Shown here: positions 44,680 through 55,075 of the stretch, piece by piece
How positions within the stretch are numbered: the first letter of the stretch is position 1
How the letters are laid out: each line of letters begins with the position of its first letter
NCBI GenBank assembly: GCA_965153355.1
Contig: OZ231126.1
Span: forward strand, 72,788,001 to 72,852,000
Origin: Flaccisagitta enflata
Taxonomy: Eukaryota; Chaetognatha; Sagittoidea; Aphragmophora
DNA: 64,000 nucleotides
Direction: 5' to 3'
The notes under the pieces: generated by a model
Databases searched by the model: none
Told to the model about the DNA's origin: nothing
The model's input: the letters and a program-made list of their open reading frames with translations, nothing else
Made by a program: the position numbers and the translations under genes

Positions 44680-45045
44680 GATGGACCAACCGACCAACCG
44701 ACCGACGAACGGACGGGCAAAGCAGGGAGTAGAGTCGCTTAATTGGAATTGGAAATTTAATGGGGGCCCTCTGACCTCAAATTTGAGATCTCAAGAGGAC
44801 ACGTGATAGATAATCATTTAGGGATGTAAGACATTGTTTGGCACTTGTACAATAAATCACGTTTTCTTCTCTTGACGATCGTAGAAGTTCTCGTTTTATC
44901 GAGTGGTTGGAGGACGAGATGGTTGTTCGGAGCATCCCGTCGATGGTGGCAAAAATAGTTCGTCGAGTTGAATTATCAGTATAGGAGGATAATAGAAACA
45001 GGTCGCTCAAGCGTCGTATGGACAGCGGTTCCCGTTGCCCCATTG
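44680..45045 (-). mobile_element. H1 5' fragment and H2 3' end, both minus
   Basis: GACCAACCGACCAACCGACC (44684-44703), then GGACGGGCAAAGC and TAGAGTCGCTTAA, is an H1 start read backwards. At 44998-45040, AACAGGTCGCTCAAGCG, then CAGCGGTTCCCGTTGCCCC, is an H2 terminus of the CGCTTGAGCG type. Both are partial. Confidence 0.5.
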
Positions 45046-45049
45046 TTAA

Positions 45050-45340
45050 TGATCATTTTTGGAAAAAAGTCGAATTACGTAATTCGACTTTTTGAAACGT
45101 AGGGGAGAAATAAAGTTTTCCATTTTTTGTTTGGGGTAATTTAAGAAAGTTGAGCAGTTTTGGGGCTGGGAGTATACATTTTTTGATATTCATAGCTAAG
45201 AAAGAGCTAATTTTTCTCTTTCAAATGACGCCAACCAGAAGTCTCTACGATCATTTGTTTTGGCGTTATGAATTTTTGAATCTTTTTTTAATTTCTTACA
45301 TTTTCATGAAGATTGATATTTTTCATTGATCCTATTTTCT
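45050..45340 (-). repeat. R330 dispersed repeat, copy b
   Basis: It starts with a hairpin, AAAGTCGAATTACGTAATTC plus GACTTT. ACGTAGGGGAGAAATAAAG and GAAGTCTCTACGATCATT then match 62265-62590 in the opposite orientation. Confidence 0.75.
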
Positions 45341-45942
45341 GAACCTATGTAACAAGAGAGAATACTCAAGATGTTACGCTAGGGAAGGTCAGTATGCGTT
45401 TTTGTCACAGATCCCTCTGTAAGTTACAGGGAGTAACCGACTTGACAAAAGAAAAGGAATGACCTAAAATTCAGCATTTAAATGTTTGTATATTCATTGT
45501 TCATAACACATTTGCGCTTTAAAAAACGCACTCAATGCTAAGGTTTTTGATTAGGGTAACCACTTATCAATTAATCTTGCTGTAGTTCAAAGCATTCTAA
45601 CATTTAGCTGTAAGAATCTCCATTTCCTTCTTTTTTTTAGAAAAAATGAGTTGAAGCTGTGAAGTTGCGCGCACAAACTCTCTTTCGGAAACTTTGATGG
45701 ACATACATGTGCTCTAATTGCATTATACAAATTAGGGGGAAGTTCTTGATGATGATGATGCGTGTGTAGATGAGTCCCTGCATCATTAATGTATGCTTAG
45801 TATATCTATACTGTATACTATGCGTTCATTCATCCTTCCGTCTGTTGCTCCTTATTCTTACTAACCGATGCAGATAGTCAAAATGAAAAATTGTGACAAT
45901 ATCACAACAAACATGGCACACACACACATGCACACTACGCTG

Positions 45943-46505
45943 AGGAGAATACACTTTTTTTAATGCAGGGACCCAGAGGAGGGCCCAGATCATTTTATTT
46001 TGATGTAACTAATGTATTCTAAAAATTTCAGGACCATAGCCATTCTTAAACCTTCATCATATAGCACTTGAAAAATGGTTCATCCTTAAGGGGGCCAAAA
46101 TTTCAGAACCATTTTTCCTCAAATCTGATGCCAGATTCAGATTTCTTGTAAAAAATTATGTCAGGTACTATATTTTCTTTTTTTAAAATTTTGTTTTTAA
46201 GCTGAAAAAATGCAAAAAACCTTTAAAAAGACCTTGTTTTTTTAAAAACACTTATTTTTTAAGGTTTTTTGCATTTTTTCAGCTTAAAAATGAAATTTTT
46301 AAAAAAGAAAATATAGTATCTGACAAGATTTTTACAAAATCTGAATCATCATTGAGGAAAAATGATATTGAAATTTTATAAGAGAACAATTTTCAGGTGC
46401 AATATGATGAAGGTTTGAATGGCTATGGTCCTGAAATTTTAGAATACATTAGTTACATAATAATAAAGATCTGGGCCTCTGAGTCCCGTAAAAGTGTATT
46501 TCTCA
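45943..46505. mobile_element. Fold-back element of about 560 bp
   Basis: The left arm (45943-46226) and right arm (46255-46505) are inverted copies, from ATACACTTTTTTTAATGCAG at the outer edge to CTGAAAAAATGCAAAAAACC at the inner edge. Both outer edges abut CA-rich simple repeats. Confidence 0.85.
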
Positions 46506-46540
46506 TAATACACACCCACACACCTCCCCACACAAACATC

Positions 46541-46547
<7 letters not shown>

Positions 46548-46590
<43 letters not shown>
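46548..46590. repeat. (CA)n microsatellite
   Basis: About 42 bp of CA directly following the fold-back. Confidence 0.95.
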
Positions 46591-46592
<2 letters not shown>

Positions 46593-47220
46593 ACTAAAAA
46601 AAAAAGATTCAAACAATGATCAATCATCAGCATTGACTCTTTTAATTAGCTTATCATTGTACACTAAGCCTCTGTACAATTGAGCATTAGATAAGTTTGA
46701 TTTAAAAACTGGCTTAATGAAGATCTAGGGAGAAAAGTTGTTATATCGTATTGCTGAAAACATAAGTGAAATGTTTTCATTACTTTTTTTTCATTTTGTG
46801 AACAATGAAGATACAAATTCCGAATAAGATTCCATATCTTCAACAAGCTGTTACTGTAGCTAATCAAAGGTTTTTCTCATCCGAAGTAGAAATTTAAGAA
46901 TTTGATTTTCCAAAAAAGCTGATCATTGAAAGTTCTATTTTTGTGGTTGTGCTAACTCCAAATACGTTTGTCTACCAAAACAAACCAAAATGGATTTTGC
47001 ATTTCAATTAGGTGAGCTAGTATCATTTTGTCCATTCATTGTTATTGTCAGAATCGAAATGTTCTTGGAAATGATCATTCGAGATCTCTAATGAGGAGAA
47101 AGGTCTCATTCTTTCACAAATGGTAACTCGAATATTTTTGCCAACTTACATAAACATACATCAAGGTTTGCAATGTGACCTACCCTAATGTTACGCATAT
47201 TAACTCCAACTTTTATGACG
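46591..47220. other. No gene seen
   Basis: AT-rich unique sequence without a supported feature. Confidence 0.4.
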
Positions 47221-47224
47221 CTAG

Positions 47225-47557
47225 CTTTTGAATTTTACACTGCTGGAAGAGCTCATTTGAGGCCTGAGAGGGCTGATTTCAGGCCTGGGAAGGCTAATGG
47301 GAGGTCTCGAAGTGCTGATTAAGGGCCTGAGAGGGCTGATTTCACTCCTGAGAAGGCTAATTGGCGGTCTGGAAGAGCTGATTTGAGGCCTGAGAGGGCT
47401 CATCTTAAGCCTGAGGAGGCTATTTTGGGGTTTAGAAGAGCTAATTTGAGGCTCGAGAGGGCTGATATCAGGTCTGATGGGGGGGGGGACACACACAGAC
47501 GGAGAAATTGCCCTATATGGAATCATAGGTCATCGGCCCCTCCGGGGCCGCTGCACC
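47225..47557 (-). mobile_element. H2 element, 5' part (minus)
   Basis: Read on the minus strand it starts GGTGCAGCGGCCCCGGAGGG, then GATGACCTATGATTCC, a C run and an array of about 22 bp (CAGGCCTCAAATCAGC-like). The 3' terminus is not visible. Confidence 0.65.
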
Positions 47558-47945
47558 AAAAGGACATTTTCTAGTCTATAAGATTCAGTTATGTACAGAC
47601 TACAGGTCGTTATCTTTTTCAGTTAAAAAGCGTCTTAGGTATTGATACCTAATATCATCAGTAAGTATTCTACATCATTGAAAAAAAAAGTATTTTCACG
47701 GAAGCAATAAAAGCCTTAGCTTGCTCAGCGTCAACATGAATAATTAACCACCGGCGATCACGATAAAGTTTGTCAATTCATGCATGTTCATCGAGTTAGT
47801 AATCATCCATCTCAAGCTGTTCATAATGAAGTGGTGGGGGAGGGGGGGAGGGGGGGGGAAGCGATGGGGGTGGGAGATTAGAGACAACTGTGCAGAAATC
47901 ATAGAAGAATAAAAAGTTGATTTAGTGATACTGATTTAAAAGAAA

Positions 47946-48408
47946 CAGTCGCAAAAGCGTCAGATGGTCAGCGGTACCCATTGCCCCTGAGTAAGTGTGT
48001 GTAAGATGTGAAATTGAGAGGGGCAGCGGTCCCGAAGGGGCCGATGACCTATGCTGGGCTAGGATTAAAGCATTGAGGCTGGGATAAAAGACTCAAGGCC
48101 GGGATTAGAGTTATGAGGCCGGGATTTGAGCGATGACGCTAGGATTGGAGCTGTATGGTTAGGATTGCAGCCTCCAGGCTGAGAGTGGAGCCTTGAGGCT
48201 GGGGTTGGAGCTTTGGGGCTGGGATTCAAGCCTCAAAGCTGAAGTAGGAGCCTTGAGGCTGGGGTGGGAGCCTTGAGGCTGGGATTGCAGCCTCGGTGCT
48301 AGAATTTGGGCTTCGAAGCCCAAGGGGGGGGGGGACGGAAAAGAAGGAGGAGAAAATCTCCCATATGTGTGAAAGCATAGGTCAGCGGCCCCTCCGGGGC
48401 CGCTGCCC
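47946..48408 (-). mobile_element. H2 element, complete (463 bp, minus)
   Basis: The minus-strand start GGGCAGCGGCCCCGGAGGGG at 48408 leads to GAAAGC-type and AAAATCTCC motifs, a C run, an array of about 20 bp, the inverted GGGGCAGCGGTCCCGAAGGG near 48020, the tail CAGCGGTACCC, and hairpin CGCAAAAGCG at 47950-47959. Both ends and both subterminal repeats are present. Confidence 0.8.
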
Positions 48409-48995
48409 AAAAGGAACCAATTTCATTTGATGTATAAGTGTAAAATTTAACGTAAAGATTAAGCGCATCAATCCTTCAAGAATCTAACTTCATGAAAATC
48501 ATCGTCAGGATCAAGATTACTTCAACTGATTCTATCGTTTTCTACGCAATCATGACAGTGGGGCAAAAATAGCAATCCAAAATTTTTTTCAATTTGAGCG
48601 ATTCTAAAGATTCTATCAATAAGAGAGTCCTTAGCAAGCGATTAAAAAGTGGCTAAAAGCCAGACCAGGAGAGGAAATTGTGCCGAATGGTCAAATCCAT
48701 TCGATAAAAAAGCCTGTTTGACTGGGATAAAAGAAAAAAAAGAAAAAACAAAAGAAAGACGCTCTCAAGACTCAAAAGGTGTCTGACCACCGTTCTTTCT
48801 TTCTTTCTTTCTTTCTTTCTCTTTTCTTTTTTCTTTCTCTCTTTTCAATGTACAACTTATTGCGATCATAATTCATGAGGAGACAAAAGGAGGTTGGCCA
48901 TTGTTTATCTGCGGCGGCGGCGTTGAGGCCGCCCAACTGAGAATGGAGATGGCGCTGAGGCCAACCAACTGAGTGTAGATGGCGCGCCTTTCTAA

Positions 48996-49357
48996 GTTGC
49001 GGATACGCGACTCTATTACAGGCTCTACCCGTCCGTCGGTTCGTCCACACTGTCTGTCTGTCCGTCCGTCAATCCGTTCGTCAATCCGTCCCTCCGTCCA
49101 TCCTGTCTTTCTGTCCGTCCATCCATCCGTCCGCCCGCTTGTCTGTCTGTCTTTCCGTCCATCTGTCAGTTCGTCCGTCCGTCCATCTGTTGGTCTGTCC
49201 GTGATGATCAAGTTGAATAGTGTGAAACACGAATTCAAGATACTGCAGTTGTGTCTGTATGTGTGTGTGTGTGGGGAGGGGGGACAAGGTGTGGATGGGA
49301 GGTGTGTGCCCCTGCCCACCCGTCCACAACAATTTCGTGACCCCGCGTCACTTGTTT
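48996..49357 (+). mobile_element. H1 element i (complete)
   Basis: GTTGCGGATACGCGAC hairpin, TCTATTA, and a long degenerate (GTCC)n run. The end has GCCCCTGCCCACCCGTCCAC, then AAC and GTGAC-CCCGC-GTCAC, with TTGTT. Confidence 0.75.
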
Positions 49358-49360
49358 CTA

Positions 49361-49562
49361 CTTGCGGACACGCAATTATATAAGAGGCTTTGTCCGTCCG
49401 TCGGTCTATCAGTCCGTTGGTCCGTGACCACGAGTCAAAAAGTGGGGAAAGGAACATTTTACATGATTTTTGTGCATGTGTCTAGGGTTTGGGGTGTGGA
49501 TAAGGGTTGGACGCCCCTGCCCACCCGTCCGCAACGATATTGTGACCCCGCGTCACTTGTTT
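49361..49562 (+). mobile_element. H1 element j (complete), head-to-tail with i
   Basis: TTGCGGACACGCAA hairpin at 49362-49375. It ends GCCCCTGCCCACCCGTCCGC, AACGATATT, GTGAC-CCCGC-GTCAC, TTGTT. It begins only four bases after element i stops. Confidence 0.75.
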
Positions 49563-49772
49563 TTTCTTTCCCGTTGGTACTTTCCGGAGGCGCGTTGTCG
49601 TTGGCGCCTCGGGGCGCCAATGTCATTCCCCTCAGTCGGCTCCAACGCTGGTCTGGCCTCTGCGTCTATATTCTTCCTGTGTTATTCTGTCCTCCTCTTA
49701 TATTTGTTTAATTTCTCCTGTTTTTCTTTTTTTGAATGTTTTTCTTTTTCTGTCTTTTTCACGTTTTCCATA

Positions 49773-50101
49773 CAGTTCATCCCCGCTCTAACGGACCCGC
49801 TTTTAACGGAATTCCGCCTAAATCAGTTATCCATTTTTAGTCCTTTCAGCTAATTATCCTTTATTTCTTATGTTGGCTACAACTGAATTCCGCCTAAATC
49901 AATTATCTATTTTTGGTCCTTTCAGCCAGTTATCTTTTATTTCTATTGTTGGCTACAACTGAATTCCGCCTTAATCAATTATCTATTTTTGGTTCTTTCA
50001 GCTAGTTATCTTTTATTTCTTATGTTGGCTACAACAGAATTCCGCCTATAACAAATGAAATTTTTTGGTCCCCTGAGATCCGTTAGAGCGGGATTTAACT
50101 G
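49773..50101. mobile_element. Tc1/mariner (pogo-like) MITE, copy 2, internally triplicated
   Basis: Termini CAGTTCATCCCCGCTCTAAC and GTTAGAGCGGGATTTAACTG are flanked by TA. The interior block (TTCCGCCTAAATCAATTATC onward, about 83 bp) is present three times in tandem, which explains the length compared with the 176-bp copy at 42893. Confidence 0.88.
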
Positions 50102-50191
50102 TACTTGTTTTATCAGATTTGTCATTCATTTCTCCGTCTGCCTTCTTTTCCACCTTTCTGACTGTCTGTCGTAATGTATGTACATTCTTAA

Positions 50192-50664
<473 letters not shown>

Positions 50665-50784
50665 ATCGCCTCTGCCGTCGGCTGTCAGATTTGTAGCCAT
50701 TCTAATGATTTGCTTTCATGACGCTTCTTGGGGAAATCTCATATTACGACGCTCGAATTTCATTTCTCATTTCTGCGCAAAGAA

Positions 50785-50920
50785 GATTTGTTTGTAAGTA
50801 TAAGAATGGCACGTATGACATTTGTTTGTCAGTATAAGAATGACACGTATGACATTTGTTTGTCAGTATAAAAATGGCGCGTTTGTCAGTATGACTATCA
50901 ACTGACACGTTTGACGATAT
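50785..50920 (+). repeat. Short tandem repeat of about 36 bp
   Basis: TTTGTTTGTCAGTATAAGAA, then TGACACGTATGACA, recurs about three times with substitutions. Confidence 0.75.
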
Positions 50921-51106
50921 ATCATTTGAAAGCATTACCATTTGCAATGAAGACAAACTGCTTATGTGCCAGATAGACGGACATATTCAAACCAACGGAT
51001 GCATCAAGCATATTAAATGAACAGCTCTCCTCATTTATTTACCAAAGCTCATGGCGCCATTTTTAAAAAACAAATTGTTTTCGAAAAGAAGATTCTATCA
51101 TATACA

Positions 51107-51160
51107 GGGGTGTATACCAGTAAAGGAGGCTCTCGCCGACCGGAAAAAAAATCTTAAGAT
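51107..51160 (+). mobile_element. Second hAT-like family, 5' end
   Basis: CAGGGGTGTATACCAGTAAA, then GCTCTCGCCGACCGG, shares its first 12 bases with the main hAT family but differs after that. The matching body fragment is at 25308. Confidence 0.5.
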
Positions 51161-51209
51161 TGTTTTTGTTGTTTTTTCAGTTTCTTCTTTCTCCTCATTA
51201 TATTCACGC

Positions 51210-51245
51210 GCCTGTGTGTGTGTGTGTGTCTGTCTGTCTGTCTGT

Positions 51246-51333
<88 letters not shown>

Positions 51334-51748
51334 GCATGTTTTTTTTCTCATTCCCTCCCTCTCCCTCCCTCTCTCTCCCCCTCTCTCTCCCTCTCTCTCT
51401 CCATCCCCCTCTCTCTCCCTCCATCTCTCCCTCCCCCTCTTCTTTCTTCTCTCCTCTCTCCCTCCCTCTCTCCCACCTTCGCTCTCTCCCTCTCTCCTTT
51501 CCTCCCTCCCTCCCTCCCTCTCTCCCTCCCTCCCTCCTTCCCGCTCTACCACCTCCCTCTCTCCCTCCCTCCCTCTTTTCCTCCCTCTCTCCCTCCCTGT
51601 CTACCTCTCACTCTCTCTCCCTCCTTCTCTCCCTCCTTCTCTCCTTCCCTCCCTCCCTCTCTCATTCTCTTTCCCTCCCCCTCTCCCTCCCCCTCCCTCC
51701 CTCTTCCTCCCCCTCTCCCTTCTCCCTTCCCTCCTTCCCACTCCTTTT
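51210..51748. repeat. (GT)n, (CT)n and CCCT-rich polypyrimidine tract
   Basis: CT at 51248-51329, then CCCTCCCT-type sequence to 51748. The polypyrimidine resumes at 52462 beyond an H2 element. Confidence 0.93.
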
Positions 51749-52461
51749 GGGTGACGGCCCTGAAGGAAGCAGTCTGTAGAACACAGAGGGACTTTCGTTC
51801 GTTTGTTCGTTTGTTCGTTTGTTAGATCACGTTCGTTCGTTAGATCGTCCCCCATATGTCAGGCTTCTCAGGCCTAAAATCAACTCCTCTGAAGCCTCAA
51901 ATCCAACCTCTCAAGGCCTCAAATCCAGCCTCTCAGGCCTCAATCCAACCTCGCAGGCTCTAATTCAGCCTCTCCCAGGCTCACGTCCAACCTCCCCACC
52001 GGGCCTCAAATCCAGCCTCTCTGGCCTCAAACTTAGCCACTCAGGCCTCAGATCCGACCTCTCAGGTCTCAAATCCGACCTCTCAGGCCTCAACCTGGCC
52101 TTTCAGGGCTCGCCCAAGCCTCCCCACCCGGGCCTCCGTCTGAAGAAATTCCATGCCTCAAGCCGCAATGCCTCTCATGCCTCCAGAGTGGGCTCAAGTT
52201 GGTCACTCTCAGAGCTGGTGGCGTTCTCAGGCCGTGCAGCATCAGCCTTCTTAGACCTCAATTCAAGCTCTTGAAGGCCTTCAGTCAACCCTTTATGTAG
52301 CTTCTCATCCAGGTAAGGCAGGACGAACAAAAGTCCCCCTGTGTTCTACAGGACTTCGTCCCCTTCGGGGCCGCTGCCCTGCTTCCCCTCACTCCAACTC
52401 ACAATCACTCAAAGCAGGGCAAAGGGTATCGCTGACCATATATTGCCCTTGGGCGACCTGT
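51749..52461 (+). mobile_element. H2 element, complete (713 bp), in a CCCT tract
   Basis: Start GGGTGACGGCCCTGAAGGAA, then GTAGAACACAGAGGGAC and a (GTTC/GTTT)n run. Array of about 19 bp (CTCAGGCCTCAAATCCGAC). The start inverts at 52330-52378 (GTCCCCCTGTGTTCTACAGG, GGGGCCGCTG). The tail has AAGGGTATCGCTGACCAT, GCCC-TT-GGGC and GACCTGTT. Confidence 0.8.
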
Positions 52462-52612
52462 TACCTCTCTCCCCCTCTTTCCCTCCCCCACCCTCTCTCC
52501 TTCACCTCTCCCTCCCTCCCTCTCCCTCCTTCCTTTCCCTCCCTCTCCCTCCTTTTCCCTCCCTCCCTCCCTCTCCCTCCCTCTCCCTGCCTCCCTCTGC
52601 CCTCTGCTGAAT
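52462..52612. repeat. CCCT polypyrimidine tract, continuation
   Basis: Right-hand remainder of the tract in which the H2 element lies. Confidence 0.92.
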
Positions 52613-53216
52613 GGTGAAAAGCTAAAATGATACAAACTAAGTGTCAATTATTGACTATACATGACTTATTTGGTCATTCCAGCTCATAATGCACAAAGTT
52701 TATAAGGGTTCATACATATAAAATTGCTCAAAAATGTGTTTTTTTAGCAAATTTTGCTCAAATTTCATCAAATTTCAAAAACATGTGGACGATAAACCGC
52801 TAGACCCAGCATGACAAAATTTTGCATGAAATAATGGTAAGTTATGTGCTTTGAGACAAAATCAACCGGATTTTCTAAAACTAAATACTTCAGACGCAAT
52901 AAAGGTTCTGCTGGTATTGAAAGCAGGGTAAGACCTTTTTGTATAGTCCAATATGTTAAAACATCTTGCCTTAATTCTAATCTATGAATCTGCACACCAT
53001 TATCAAGGCCTGATACAAAGCTACCTTGGTTCAAAGCAGATGGGTAGGTGCTTTGGTATGCTATAAAACGACAACTTCAAACAAATGGAACACAATGCAA
53101 ACAATTGCATTGATTTCATTTTTAGCGACGGATACGCAACTCATTAAGCAGCTTTGTTTATCTGTTTGTGGGTCTTTGACGCGCGCACAAAAAAATGTAA
53201 AAATGTGCATTTTAGC

Positions 53217-54085
53217 CAGGCCTGTACCGGGTGGACATAAAAAAAGTAGTCACTTTATCTCAATAATATAAAAATGATTCTTAATTGCCTATTATATGAT
53301 CATTCAAAATAAATAAGCCTTTTTATTTGTGTACATGAATATAATATACAAATTTAAATTATGTTTGGTCAATCAAAAAAAATTTTCTGGGCATTATTGC
53401 CTATCTATAGTAAAAAATGATTATTGATAATCATTAGTGTTTTGGATATAAATTTGTTTTTTTATTTAAAAAAATTGGTGCTTATACTTTCCTAAGACTT
53501 ACTTTTAATCAACTATTGCGATTCAAAAGCAAACTTTTGAAAAAACACTGTTTTATACTCAATTTCAAGTAAAATTTTTCAAGTGGTCCCTAATTCAATT
53601 CAGTTTTTTTAAGATAACTTGAAAAATATTGGTCTTCATTAAAAATATCCATAATAGAACATGATGTGCACAACCATATCTAAATAACTAAAAAATTTTT
53701 TTTACTTAGGAGAAATTTTGAAAGTGATATGAAAAAAATTAAAAGCTACCTTTTTAAAGTCCACCCGTTATATAGTTGAGTATTCCCCCCCCCCGGTGGG
53801 GGGGGGGAATAAAATCAAAAGGTTTAGAGATGGGGAAAAAAATCAAAAGCTAGAAAAGAAGAAAAAAGAAAATTTTTTGAAGATTTAACACTTTTGGTAG
53901 TTCCAAATGGTAGTATCTGATTACTACAACACATTCTAACACTATTTAAACCTGTAACATACAGTTTTATTGCTTTGTGGGGAAGAAAATCATTGATTTT
54001 GTAACGCGAGGCGACGCGCATCATGGAGAGAAAATCAAAGGCAGGGGGAATAAAATCAAAAGCCGCTCAACTACATACACCCCTG
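53217..54085. mobile_element. hAT MITE (CAGGGGTG family), copy 4, split by a mariner-like element
   Basis: Left end CAGGCCTGTA, then (past the insertion) TATATAGTTGAG, a C/G palindrome and CTTCCCC-type motifs. Right end TACACCCCTG. Perfect 8-bp duplications ATTTTAGC at 53209-53216 and 54086-54093. Confidence 0.9.
53227..53768. mobile_element. Tc1/mariner-type non-autonomous element (542 bp)
   Basis: Ends CCGGGTGGACATAAAAA and TTTTTAAAGTCCACCCG(T), flanked by TA at 53225-53226 and 53769-53770. Removing it and one TA rejoins the hAT terminus as CCTGTATATAG, the family sequence. The interior is AT-rich with no ORF. Confidence 0.85.
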
Positions 54086-54152
54086 ATTTTAGCCCCGCCC
54101 TAGGTCTGCAATGATATTGTTAACCAAAATTACCTGGTGTTTTGATTGCTGC

Positions 54153-54154
54153 TA

Positions 54155-54211
<57 letters not shown>

Positions 54212-54266
54212 GTTGTTGTTGTTCTTGTTGTTTGGTCATCTATCTTTGTCATTTTGGCTTACCGAG

Positions 54267-54299
<33 letters not shown>

Positions 54300-54301
54300 T
54301 T

Positions 54302-54346
<45 letters not shown>

Positions 54347-54347
54347 G
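54153..54347. repeat. (GTT)n microsatellite, two blocks
   Basis: GTT at 54155-54225 and 54267-54347 around a short unique patch. Confidence 0.95.
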
Positions 54348-55075
54348 AGGTCTGTGAATTATGGCGATTATTTTTGTAGTTTTTTGTGATTATTTGTCAA
54401 ATTTCGCCTATTTTGCTTTCTTCTCTGTTGATCATATTTGCGTTTGTTATTATCTCTGATTTCCTTCTTAGTTGATCAGTGATAATGTCTTGCGTGGTTC
54501 AAACCTGGTCATGTTCTGGAGGTGAAATGCTACCTGGTGAGTTGTGGTTGTATAAGAAGTTGGTTGGTCTGTGATATAGTTATTTAGTTTGTTAGATTCC
54601 GTTGTTAGTCAGTTATTAGGTTTGTGTTAGGTCTAATCCTTCCTCCCCCCTTGCCCCTTTCTTCTTTCTTTTATCTGCAGCGTTTTGATACGATATTTTA
54701 CTTAGAAGACTCGATGACGTGATTTGGTGGCGAATTGGCGTGATGATGTCAAACGATTGACTTGAATATGTACAACAAATTGACGTGACAATGTATTACG
54801 AGAAAGATCGGATATGCTGAACATTTCGATGAGACTTGCTGAACATTCGAAGGGATTTGCTGAACGATTTCGACGAGATTCAAGGAACATTGACGTTGGC
54901 GTTGGCGTGACGTCATTTCCGGTGCGACATCATCTTGGCGTTGGCGTGACTGCAGCTTTGGCGGCGTCATTCTTCCTGCCATCATCTGGGATTCACGGTA
55001 CGAGCTTTTGGTGATTGACCGTATCATATGCAGTTTTCTACAGTATCAAAACGGACCTGAACATAACCAGTAATT
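54348..55075. other. Unique segment, no gene assigned
   Basis: The 54700-55015 part is GC-balanced, with repeated TTGGCGTGA(C/T)G motifs and an open frame on each strand. No recognisable product or clear splice sites. Confidence 0.3.

Larger units (their letters stand above)
53124..54137 (+). mobile_element. H1 element k, containing hAT and mariner-like insertions
   Basis: AGCGACGGATACGCAACTC, then AATGTGCATTTTAGC on the left of the hAT, and CCCCGCCCTAGGTCTGCAAT plus GATATTGTTAACC on the right. Together they match the H1 order (CGCATTTCCGCCCC..GTCCGCAATGATATTGTGACC). The terminal hairpin is degraded. Confidence 0.6.
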
